Positions 5,800-13,306 of a DNA stretch of 19,174 nucleotides are shown piece after piece. The position numbers and the translations under genes are program-made. The stretch is from positions 1 through 19,174 of the forward strand of contig JAMDCX010000125.1 in assembly GCA_023489375.1 (NCBI GenBank), written 5' to 3'. How positions within the stretch are numbered: the stretch's first letter is position 1; each line of letters opens with the position of its first letter. This DNA comes from Planctomycetota bacterium (GTDB taxonomy: Bacteria > Planctomycetota > Phycisphaerae > WQYP01). Under the pieces are notes generated by a model. That model searched no databases and was not told the origin of the DNA. It saw nothing but the letters and a program-made list of their open reading frames with translations.

Positions 5800-6915
5800 A
5801 TGACTGAGATACTTATACAACTTCCACCACCCGCTGCCGTCGCTTATCCCGTTCGTGTCGGGACACAGCTGTTATCCGACCTTGGCCGGAAAGTACAGCA
5901 ATTCGCGCCATCGCCATCATGCGCCTTAATAACGGATCAGCGGGTTGCCACGCATTATCTCGCTGCGGTCAGGACCGCACTTGAATCCGTCGGTTATCGG
6001 GTTTGCACGTTTATTTTTCCTGCCGGGGAAAGCAATAAAACGCTACGAACCGTCACCGCCGCCTATGATGTCCTGTTGTCCGCCCGTCTGGAACGCACCA
6101 GTCCGGTAATCGCCTTGGGCGGTGGTGTAACCGGTGATCTGGCCGGTTTTATCAGTGCAACGCTGTTAAGAGGTGTACCATTTATTCAGGTTCCTACTAC
6201 CCTGCTGGCGGCGGTAGATGCCAGCGTTGGCGGAAAAGTGGGGGTAGATCATACGCTGGGAAAAAATCTCATCGGAGCATTTCACCATCCCGCGGCGGTG
6301 TTTACGGATGTAACAACCTTTAGAACATTGCCGCCGCTGGAAATACAATGCGGTTTGGCGGAATGTGTTAAACATGCCATTATCAAAGATGCCAGGCTCT
6401 TTGATTTTATTGCACGCAATCTTTCCGCGATACGCGCCTGTGATTCTGGTGTGCTTACAGAACTTGTCGCCTGGAATGTGCGGATTAAAGCCGCGGTGGT
6501 GATGGCCGATCCTTTTGAGCGTGGTGAAAGAGCCTTACTGAATCTCGGCCATACTTTCGGCCACGCGCTGGAAACGCTGACCGGATACGCCAATTTAGAG
6601 CATGGTCAGGCGGTAGCCCTGGGAACAGTGGCCGCCTGTCACCTGGCCGTACAGCGCGGAGAATTTCCCGAAGCTTCCGCACTGGCGGTGGAAGCACTGC
6701 TGACAAACATTGGTCTACCCGTACGTACCGCGATCCGTGATCCGTCAGCTATTATTGAGGCCATGGGCAGTGATAAAAAGATTATCTCCGGCCACCGGCG
6801 ACTGATTCTACCGGCGCAACAGATTGGGCAGGCCCGCATCGCCGTGGATATCCCCGAAGCGCAGATTCTTGAGGCTATTACGTATCTTCAGCCGCAGGGA
6901 GTTGCCGCCTCATGA
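5800..6915 (+). CDS. aroB: 3-dehydroquinate synthase
   Basis: The 371-residue protein converts DAHP to 3-dehydroquinate, step two of the shikimate pathway, using NAD and a divalent metal in the cytoplasm. The NAD-binding loop GGGVTGDLAGF is at 107-117, the phosphate-binding and substrate region VDASVGGKVGVDHTLGKN at 139-156, and the metal ligands are Glu188 (GLAECVKH), His251 (LGHTFGHALE) and His268 (LEHGQA). Length is normal for bacterial AroB. An ATG at 5761 would add 13 unconserved residues and overlaps a possible promoter; 5800 (MTEILIQL) is preferred. The stop codon overlaps the dprA start as ATGA, so the two are one transcription unit. The pairing with dprA is a conserved-looking housekeeping linkage only; no other aro genes are in view. 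Confidence 0.95.
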   Translation: MTEILIQLPPPAAVAYPVRVGTQLLSDLGRKVQQFAPSPSCALITDQRVATHYLAAVRTALESVGYRVCTFIFPAGESNKTLRTVTAAYDVLLSARLERTSPVIALGGGVTGDLAGFISATLLRGVPFIQVPTTLLAAVDASVGGKVGVDHTLGKNLIGAFHHPAAVFTDVTTFRTLPPLEIQCGLAECVKHAIIKDARLFDFIARNLSAIRACDSGVLTELVAWNVRIKAAVVMADPFERGERALLNLGHTFGHALETLTGYANLEHGQAVALGTVAACHLAVQRGEFPEASALAVEALLTNIGLPVRTAIRDPSAIIEAMGSDKKIISGHRRLILPAQQIGQARIAVDIPEAQILEAITYLQPQGVAAS

Positions 6916-8174
6916 GCGATTCTGAAACCGTCAGTACCGAACTTGCGCCGCAACGACTGGCCGCATGGATAACGCTTTCCCGTTGTCCCGGTATCGGCCC
7001 CATACTTGCGCACCGCCTGCTGGAAGTGTGGCCTACGCCGGAAAACATATTGGCCGCGCCAGTGACGCAGTTGGCGCAGGTGGAAGGCATCGGTCAACAT
7101 CGCGCCGCCGCCATCGCCCGCACACGTGAACAGATCAATATTGATGATATTCTCGCCGATTGTGCGCAGCGGCGAATCCGCGTGATCTGCCCCGACCACG
7201 CGGAGTGGCCCGCAGGCTTGACCCGTATTCCGGATCCCCCCATCGTGCTATACCTGCGCGGACGAATTCTGCGCCGGGATCTACTGGCTCTGGGAATCGT
7301 CGGATCACGGCGCTGCACACTTTATGGTCGCGAGCAGGCGGGAAAATTCGCCGCAGCCCTGGCCGATGCCGGTTTAACCATTATCAGCGGCGGCGCGCGG
7401 GGTATTGATACGGCATCCCACCTGGGCGCCTTACGCGCCGGCGGACGCACCATCGTGGTGCAAGGCTGCGGACTGGGACATTGTTATCCTCAGGAAAATG
7501 CAGAGCTTTATGATCGCATTACGGACGAAGATCATGGCGCAGTCATCAGTGAATTACCGCCGGATGAACCACCCCTGCCGGAAAACTTTCCACCGCGCAA
7601 TCGCATCATTGTCGGCCTGTCTCTGGGGATACTGGTAGTGGAAGCGAACTTGCGCAGTGGTTCGCTGATTACCGCCCGCCTGGCAGCCGATGATTATGCC
7701 CGGGAAGTTTTTGCCATGCCTGGGCGTGTGGATTCTATTGCCAGCAGCGGCACGCATCATCTCATTAAAACCGGGGCCGCGGCACTGGTGGAATCGGTGG
7801 ACGATATTCTCAGCGGTTTGGGGCGGACCGATTTGATCAACCCCGCGTCTGGAGACGGTGCTGATTGTGCTCCCGATAAACCCAACAAGCGCATTATTCC
7901 CGCCATTGGGGCACCGCCGCATCCGGATATCCCACAGCATGCCCATACCGAAAACGACACTTTACAACCCGCCGAATTAACAGCCCCGCAAAAGCGCATC
8001 GTGGAATGCTTCGCCGGCACAGCGTTGGATGTGGATGAATTATGCGATAGGACCGATCTGCCACCGGCCGTCATCATGGCCGAATTGACTTTTCTGGAAA
8101 TTTCCGGAGTTGTCCGCCGCCAACCGGATCGACGATATATTCTCCATCAGCGACAGCCCAAAACGCGAAGTTGA
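6912..8174 (+). CDS. dprA: DNA-processing protein A (DprA/Smf)
   Basis: This 420-residue protein loads RecA onto single-stranded DNA during natural transformation, and it is widespread in bacteria not known to be competent. Domain order: an N-terminal HhH/SAM-like region (about 14-75, with CPGIGP at 25-30 and VEGIGQHRA at 57-65), the Rossmann-like core (about 90-300) with GIVGSRRCTLYGRE (128-141), SGGARGIDTASH (159-170), FPPRNRIIVGLS (226-237) and SGSLITARLAAD (249-260), a variable linker, and a C-terminal DprA winged helix (about 357-411). Length fits long-form DprA. The ATG overlaps the aroB stop, which implies translational coupling. No com or pil genes are in the window, so competence cannot be inferred. 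The other genome-maintenance genes nearby (uvrB, mutS) are in separate units. Confidence 0.94.
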   Translation: MSDSETVSTELAPQRLAAWITLSRCPGIGPILAHRLLEVWPTPENILAAPVTQLAQVEGIGQHRAAAIARTREQINIDDILADCAQRRIRVICPDHAEWPAGLTRIPDPPIVLYLRGRILRRDLLALGIVGSRRCTLYGREQAGKFAAALADAGLTIISGGARGIDTASHLGALRAGGRTIVVQGCGLGHCYPQENAELYDRITDEDHGAVISELPPDEPPLPENFPPRNRIIVGLSLGILVVEANLRSGSLITARLAADDYAREVFAMPGRVDSIASSGTHHLIKTGAAALVESVDDILSGLGRTDLINPASGDGADCAPDKPNKRIIPAIGAPPHPDIPQHAHTENDTLQPAELTAPQKRIVECFAGTALDVDELCDRTDLPPAVIMAELTFLEISGVVRRQPDRRYILHQRQPKTRS

Positions 8175-8568
8175 CAACTCAATGCACACTGAGGCATAAA
8201 GATGGCGCAGAAACTTTAAAGTGGCGTAAAAGCATCCATATTGCCAGTCTTGTACAGAAATTCAGGGCCGCCGGGTGTGAAGATGGCGCTAAGGAATGGG
8301 ACCTTAATAACTTCCCGATTGGCATTACCATTAAATAGTCCACCACCGGCATAGCCGGTGGCTAATATGACAGATGATGCTCCGGAAACCGCACCAACCG
8401 GTCCAATGATCCCCTGGAGGTCGACGGCGGACGAGAAGACGCCCGCGATCCCAGGATAGTTCTCAAATCTGCAAACTGGCAGCAGCTATGGGGCTTTGAC
8501 CAAAATATATGGCTGCACTCTTGCCACTGTGGATAGCCGGACCGAATGACCATGCTTGCGTCAGTCAA
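8175..8568. other. Gap between dprA and uvrB
   Basis: This stretch holds the MITE-like copy A2 (8293-8401). To its left AAGATGGCGC occurs at about 8200 and GAAGATGGCGC at about 8279, a short direct repeat. To its right, 8402-8568 shows no gene, RNA or repeat that I recognise. No intrinsic terminator was found after dprA. Confidence 0.6.
8293..8401. repeat. MITE-like repeat, copy A2, right end missing
   Basis: From GGAATGGGACC through AATAACTTCC (8306-8315) to CACCAACCGG (8392-8401) this copy follows A1 and A3 closely. The internal hairpin is perfect: CCACCGGC and GCCGGTGG around ATA. The right inverted repeat expected near 8417-8439 is absent, so the copy is truncated or overwritten just after the CACCAACCGG block. 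Confidence 0.65.
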
Positions 8569-8598
8569 TGCTATAATTCATAGATAGTAAGTTCGGGA
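8569..8598 (+). promoter_or_regulatory. Extended -10 promoter and ribosome binding site of uvrB
   Basis: TGCTATAAT (8569-8577) is a perfect extended -10 element; no good -35 is needed or seen. Transcription would start near 8584. GGGA (8595-8598) lies 8 nt before the GTG at 8607. No LexA-type palindrome was recognised. Confidence 0.55.
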
Positions 8599-8606
8599 TA
8601 TTAGCT

Positions 8607-10772
8607 GTGGCGGTACAAGAATATAAGATAGAAAGTCCTTTCAAGCCCACCGGAGATCAGCCGCGGGCGATTGAAGCAATCACCAAAGCCTTTGAATCTG
8701 GAGAAAAATATCAGGTGCTCATGGGAGTCACAGGCTCGGGCAAAACCTTTACCATGGCCCATGTGGCCGCACAACTCAACCGGCCGGTGCTGGTCATAAG
8801 TCATAACAAAACCCTGGCCGCCCAGCTCTATGAGGAGTTCCGGGAACTCATGCCGCACAACGCAGTAAATTATTTTGTCAGCTACTATGATTACTATCAG
8901 CCGGAAGCATACATTCCGCAGCGTGATATTTACATCGAAAAAGATGCCGCCCGCAATGATGACCTTGACCGCCTGCGTCTCGCCACCACCAGCTCTCTGG
9001 TGAGCCGGCGTGACGTGATGGTGGTCGCGTCGGTAAGCTGCATATTTGGGTTAGGTTCCCCCGAACAATATAAAAATAAGGTTATTAGCCTGCAGCGTTC
9101 AGCGGAGTTGGGACGCGAAGAATTGTTGCGATCGCTGGTGGATTTACAATATGAACGTAATGATATTGAATTCAAACGTGGCACATTCCGTGTACGCGGC
9201 GATGTCATTGAAATTTTCCCCGCTTATGAAATCACCGCCCTGCGTGTGGAAATGTTCGGGGATTCCATTGAGTCCATCTGGCATATCCACCCGGTAAGCG
9301 GCGAACGGCTGACAGAGGAAACCACAGCTTTTGTGTATCCCGCCAAACACTATGTTGCCGATGATGCCACCATGGTTCGGGCGGTGCATGATATTCAACA
9401 GGAACTGGAAGCGCGCTGCCGGGAATTGCGGCAGCAGGGCAAGCTGCTGGAAGCCCAGCGGCTGTTCGCCCGCACCAGGTATGACATGGAAATGATGCTG
9501 GAGGCGGGATTCTGTCAGGGCATTGAAAATTATTCCCGGCACATTTCAGGCACGCCACCGGGGGCCAGGCCAACAACACTCATTGATTATTTTCCCAAGG
9601 ATTACCTGTTGATGATTGACGAATCCCATGTCACGATTCCGCAGATCAACGCTATGTATGCGGCGGATCGGCACCGTAAGGAAGTGCTGGTGGAACACGG
9701 ATTCCGTTTACCGTCAGCGCTGGATAACCGTCCCCTGCGCTTTGAAGAATTCGTGGGCATGTGGAATCAGGTGCTGTTTGTATCCGCTACACCGGCCCGA
9801 TATGAACTGGAACTTACTGGCGGCGCCGTGGTGGAACAGATCATCCGTCCCACCGGTCTGATTGATCCGGTTATTGAAGTGCGGCCCGCTCAGGGGCAGG
9901 TAGCGGATCTGCTGGCAGAAGCTAAAACCCGCGCGGAAAAAGGGCAACGCACACTGGTAACCACACTGACCAAGCGCCTGGCGGAGGATTTATCCCATTA
10001 TCTGGGGCAGGCGGGCTTGCGCTGCAAATATTTACACAGCGAAATTCAAACATTTGAGCGCGTTGATATTCTACGCGAATTGCGGGAAGGCTCCTTTGAC
10101 TGCCTCATAGGCGTGAATCTGTTGCGCGAAGGTCTGGATCTGCCGGAGGTGGCCATGGTGGCCATCATGGATGCGGACAAACAGGGCTTTTTACGCAGTG
10201 AAACATCGCTGATTCAGATGATCGGGCGGTGTGCCCGCAACGTGAACGCCACCGTATTGCTCTATGGCGATACCATTACCCCGGCCATGCAACGGGCCAT
10301 GGACGAGACCGGGCGGCGGCGGGCTATTCAGGAAGCCTGGAACACTGCCCATGGCATTACGCCGCAAACCATACAAAAAGCCATACGGCACGGTATTGAA
10401 TTGGAACTCAAGGCCATCCGCACCGCGCGGGAAATGCTCTCGGAAACCGAGACCGATTTTGACCAGCAGGAAATGATCCGGATGCTGGAAGAGGAAATGC
10501 TGGCGGCCGCGAATAATCTGGAATTTGAAAAAGCCGCCGATTTGCGCGATCGCATCAAGGAACTGAATGCCGTCCGGACCAGTCAATCCAATTCTCCGTT
10601 GGATAACACACCCATGGCCGATGCGGAACAAAACGCCGCCCGGCAACAGGCTCTGGCTGCAGCGATTGATAAAGGCATAGCCAATCGCCTGGCTAACCGC
10701 CCCACCGTAAAGCCGCAGCAGATAAAGTTTCGCCGGGGACCTAAACGCCGCCCTAATACATCCGGAAAATAA
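8607..10772 (+). CDS. uvrB: Excinuclease ABC subunit B
   Basis: The 721-residue UvrB is the damage-verifying helicase-like subunit of nucleotide excision repair; it receives lesions from UvrA and recruits UvrC. Visible elements in order: Walker A GVTGSGKT (40-47), the damage-probing beta-hairpin region YYDYYQPEAYIPQRDIYIEK (93-112), DESH Walker B (338-341), FVSATPARYE (391-400), motif V region NLLREGLDLPEV (504-515), motif VI QMIGRCARN (537-545) and the C-terminal UVR domain (about 620-655) that binds UvrC. Motif VI has Cys542 where E. coli has Ala. The protein is about 50 residues longer than E. coli UvrB because of a basic tail (656-721). The start is GTG with GGGA at 8 nt. It stands alone, with a repeat gap on each side. 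Confidence 0.97.
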   Translation: MAVQEYKIESPFKPTGDQPRAIEAITKAFESGEKYQVLMGVTGSGKTFTMAHVAAQLNRPVLVISHNKTLAAQLYEEFRELMPHNAVNYFVSYYDYYQPEAYIPQRDIYIEKDAARNDDLDRLRLATTSSLVSRRDVMVVASVSCIFGLGSPEQYKNKVISLQRSAELGREELLRSLVDLQYERNDIEFKRGTFRVRGDVIEIFPAYEITALRVEMFGDSIESIWHIHPVSGERLTEETTAFVYPAKHYVADDATMVRAVHDIQQELEARCRELRQQGKLLEAQRLFARTRYDMEMMLEAGFCQGIENYSRHISGTPPGARPTTLIDYFPKDYLLMIDESHVTIPQINAMYAADRHRKEVLVEHGFRLPSALDNRPLRFEEFVGMWNQVLFVSATPARYELELTGGAVVEQIIRPTGLIDPVIEVRPAQGQVADLLAEAKTRAEKGQRTLVTTLTKRLAEDLSHYLGQAGLRCKYLHSEIQTFERVDILRELREGSFDCLIGVNLLREGLDLPEVAMVAIMDADKQGFLRSETSLIQMIGRCARNVNATVLLYGDTITPAMQRAMDETGRRRAIQEAWNTAHGITPQTIQKAIRHGIELELKAIRTAREMLSETETDFDQQEMIRMLEEEMLAAANNLEFEKAADLRDRIKELNAVRTSQSNSPLDNTPMADAEQNAARQQALAAAIDKGIANRLANRPTVKPQQIKFRRGPKRRPNTSGK

Positions 10773-11034
10773 TAACGCATTTCCTTGCGGCCATACACAT
10801 TTGTGTCTTGGTACTTCCACGTAATCATTTACAAAGGCTGATGGGGTAAACGGGTGGAGATTTCAACAAATAATGAACAACGGTCGACGACGAGATTAAT
10901 ATGGATGTTTTTTTGATCATTGATCTTGGCCCATGGATTCCAGAGCACCTGTAAACGTCTATAGATGGCACCGGATGAAATGGATAGAGTTGACAGGTTG
11001 AGGCGGAAGTACCGTTAAAACATGCCGGTGGAAT

Positions 11035-11054
11035 AACCCACCGATTCGCGACTT
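11035..11054. repeat. CCGGTGGG/CCCACCGG hairpin repeat, diverged copy 2
   Basis: CGGTGG (11036-11041) and CCACCG (11048-11053) pair around AATAAC, followed by ATTCGCGAC where copy 1 has GCTCGCAAC. The flank similarity marks it as the same family. Confidence 0.5.
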
Positions 11055-11135
11055 TATATAACAACCTACAGGCGAAGGGCGGTGAATCATATAACTCCGG
11101 CGTTCTGCTATTTACTCATTGTTCATTAACTATGG

Positions 11136-11152
11136 CGCGACCAACGGTCGCG
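11136..11152. repeat. CGCGACC-AAC-GGTCGCG hairpin
   Basis: A perfect 7-bp stem with a 3-nt loop lies in the gap. Its role is unknown: it could be a small palindromic repeat or a weak terminator. I found no second copy in the window. Confidence 0.5.
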
Positions 11153-11289
11153 GCTTTCTGGAATGATCTGCCGCTGACTACTCATTATTCATTGGTACTC
11201 TTTACGGTTATCCCTGCAGGCGAGAACGGTTACCTTCCAACCTTATCTCCCGGCACCCTGCGTTAATTACCTGCAGAGTGAATGGGCCG

Positions 11290-12867
11290 TTAACGCTGCG
11301 TATATTTCCGCGCGGACAGGGAACCAATGCGGGAAACGGACGGCGGCAGCGCGATGATTTGCGCACGGCTGTGACCAAGTGATACATAGTAGCGCCGATG
11401 CACATTGAATTGTAACCACAGCCAGAAACGCAAAGCCAGTTGCGCTGCGGGATATCCGCGGCGCAGCCAATTATAAAAATCATGGCCACGATAGGGATGG
11501 ATCACGGAATAAATCTGCCCTCTTGTGAACAGAACGCCCGCTTGATATGAAAAGCCGCCGGGTAATGAGGCGGCGGAAACAAAGGACTTCGGCCATACAT
11601 AATGTGGTAAATTACGGCTAAGTACGACCCTTGGATGATAAGCCAGTATGGTGGGTTGCCGGGCCACCGGGTACGCAAGAACCGCTGAATCACGATGCAG
11701 CTTGATACAACCATGAAAAGCAAACCACGCCCGTGGTGACCACGCCAGCGGCAGCGTAAGATTGTCTGCCGCACCTTCTACGCTTTGATTAACTGGATGC
11801 AGACAACGGGCCATGGTGATCGTGTTATACAGGCGCAAGGGGCCGGGAGCAAAACAGGTTTGCCAACGATACCGTATGGTTCTTACACCAGTCGTTTCTG
11901 AAAGCCAGAAGAGCGTGGCGGCAGAAAGCAGTAAGACACCCAACGCGATACTGAATATAAACTTCCATTGCCGTAAGCCCGCGCCGCGCAGCAGCATCAG
12001 CATAAGAAGCGTCAAAGGACCGATGGCCCACGCCGCATATTGCCACACCGACGGCGATAACAACGGCGTGATACGCAACCGGGACAGTTGGGGTACAACC
12101 ACCGGCACACCATATTTGAATCCGTCAAAACTTCGCGTTGTCCACACAGTGACTCCACTGGTGTATATTCCGGAATTATGCCATGCCGACGCCGGCAAAA
12201 TACCCGGCGGTCTTGAACTGATGTCCACCAGGCACACACCCAGAGACAACAGCGCCAAGACCCGCTGTCGCGAAAGCAGTGGCGTTATGGCACGATCCAT
12301 CAATAACCAGCGACAAGCAGCAAAATTTAACACCGGTGATGAGGCCAGTTGCCGACGGGAAAAAATAAGCGGCTGCAGCGGCATACCCAAGGCTTTGGCA
12401 ACCACGCTTACGTCCAAGTCCCCATGGCGCCAAACCGCTATGGTTGTGGCGGGTGTCGAACGTATCAGCGGCAGATCAACCTTGGAATTTAACACCCGCC
12501 ATATTCCGCCCGCCTGGTGAATTCGTACTACCACCGGCCATGGCGCCCCCAATCCACCTGCACCAGACACATAAGGTATCGGCATAAGAATATGACGACG
12601 AAATATCTGCAAATGGCGACGAATGACCACTCCGCCCCGGACATCCTGAACAGTCACCGCAGTCATGCCACCTGTCAGATGCGGAAGCGTCAAACGCAGC
12701 GTCGCCCAGGAATTTACATGCGGCACCATGCCGCCATCCAACGTGACGGATAAAGTTCCGACACGTTTATCTGCGCCATGCGCGGGCGGGGGCACGATGG
12801 CCAAAAGTAAAACACCAACCCATAAAAAATACACAAGGTATATTATGCGAAAATGACCAAACCACAT
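11290..12867 (-). CDS. Secreted/membrane protein of unknown function
   Basis: The protein has 525 residues from the ATG at 12867. It opens with a signal peptide (hydrophobic core about 7-25, likely cleavage after AHG at 29-31). Then comes a beta-rich extracytoplasmic region (about 32-275), two membrane segments (about 278-294 and 303-321) and a second region of about 200 residues (322-525) also poor in charged residues but rich in Trp, Tyr and Arg. Two membrane segments after a cleaved signal would place both large regions on the periplasmic side. I recognise no family. The architecture recalls large planctomycete envelope proteins, but that is only an impression. An ATG at 12906 is in frame, yet TTGCTC-17-TACTGT ends 7 nt before 12867 and the signal peptide begins there, so I chose the shorter form. 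No neighbour on the same strand suggests a partner. Confidence 0.72.
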   Translation of the reverse strand: MWFGHFRIIYLVYFLWVGVLLLAIVPPPAHGADKRVGTLSVTLDGGMVPHVNSWATLRLTLPHLTGGMTAVTVQDVRGGVVIRRHLQIFRRHILMPIPYVSGAGGLGAPWPVVVRIHQAGGIWRVLNSKVDLPLIRSTPATTIAVWRHGDLDVSVVAKALGMPLQPLIFSRRQLASSPVLNFAACRWLLMDRAITPLLSRQRVLALLSLGVCLVDISSRPPGILPASAWHNSGIYTSGVTVWTTRSFDGFKYGVPVVVPQLSRLRITPLLSPSVWQYAAWAIGPLTLLMLMLLRGAGLRQWKFIFSIALGVLLLSAATLFWLSETTGVRTIRYRWQTCFAPGPLRLYNTITMARCLHPVNQSVEGAADNLTLPLAWSPRAWFAFHGCIKLHRDSAVLAYPVARQPTILAYHPRVVLSRNLPHYVWPKSFVSAASLPGGFSYQAGVLFTRGQIYSVIHPYRGHDFYNWLRRGYPAAQLALRFWLWLQFNVHRRYYVSLGHSRAQIIALPPSVSRIGSLSARKYTQR

Positions 12868-12874
12868 GTACACC

Positions 12875-12903
12875 ACAGTATCCCCACGGACACGGAAGAG
12901 CAA
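12875..12903 (-). promoter_or_regulatory. Predicted promoter of the membrane-protein gene, leaderless arrangement
   Basis: On the minus strand TTGCTC (12903-12898) and TACTGT (12880-12875) are 17 nt apart, and the ATG at 12867 follows after 7 nt. There is no Shine-Dalgarno sequence at this start. Confidence 0.45.
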
Positions 12904-12906
12904 CAT

Positions 12907-13271
12907 AGTCCCATGCGATATAATCAGGAAACCCGGTAATCGTTCACAGGTTCATAGCACGCAAAATCAAAATATCAATGAATAATGAGTAAGCAATAAA
13001 AACAAAACAATTTTACCACAACGACACGACGAACAGACATCGATGAACAATGATCATAAGTAATGAATTTCCAACAGCATTACTCCTTATTCATTGTATA
13101 AGGATGTTCAGTGCATAGGACATGCCTAATGGTGATTCGGAACGCACGTCCGGGCACGGTGGCCATGAGCGGCCATTGCACTCCGGCGTAAGTCGCAACC
13201 ACTGTTTAACAATACCTTTTAAACCCCGGTCTAACAGATACTTCTGTGCCAAACGATGCGTATCAATCCGG
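12907..13271. other. Gap between the membrane-protein gene and mutS
   Basis: The gap holds a lone left end of the inverted-repeat family (TAATCGTTCACAGG, 12938-12950, no right partner), TGAATAATGAGTAA (12978-12991), ACCACAACGACACGA (about 13015-13029), further ATGAACAATGA and TTATTCATTG motifs (about 13042 and 13088). The part from about 13120 to 13270 shows no repeat. No gene is supported here. Confidence 0.6.
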
Positions 13272-13299
13272 TTGGCATACCAGATTCCGGCGGTACAAT
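13272..13299 (+). promoter_or_regulatory. Predicted promoter of mutS, leaderless arrangement
   Basis: TTGGCA (13272-13277, five of six) and TACAAT (13294-13299, five of six) are 16 nt apart. The ATG at 13307 follows after 7 nt, so the transcript would begin at about the start codon. The promoter lies inside the longer frame from ATG 13256 and so argues against that start. Confidence 0.55.
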
Positions 13300-13306
13300 A
13301 CTCATC

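Larger units (their letters stand above)
10773..11289. other. Non-coding gap with hairpins between uvrB and the membrane-protein gene
   Basis: No credible gene was found. The gap contains AATAATGAAC (about 10868), the diverged CCGGTGG hairpin (11035-11054), TTTACTCATTGTTCATT (about 11110-11126), a CGCGACC-AAC-GGTCGCG hairpin (11136-11152), ACTCATTATTCATT (about 11180-11193) and GAGAACGGTTA (11222-11232), a one-off variant of the GTGAACGGTTA end. The 11136-11152 stem is followed by GCTTTCT, a poor T-run, so a terminator role for uvrB is doubtful. Confidence 0.65.

Noticed and set aside
11136..11152. Intrinsic terminator of uvrB
   Set aside because: The stem is good but lies about 360 bp after the stop codon and lacks a proper T-run on either strand.
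11813..12520. A 235-codon plus-strand frame inside the membrane-protein gene
   Set aside because: It is antisense to the minus-strand protein, which has a signal peptide, membrane helices and a promoter; the plus-strand product has no domain or start signal.
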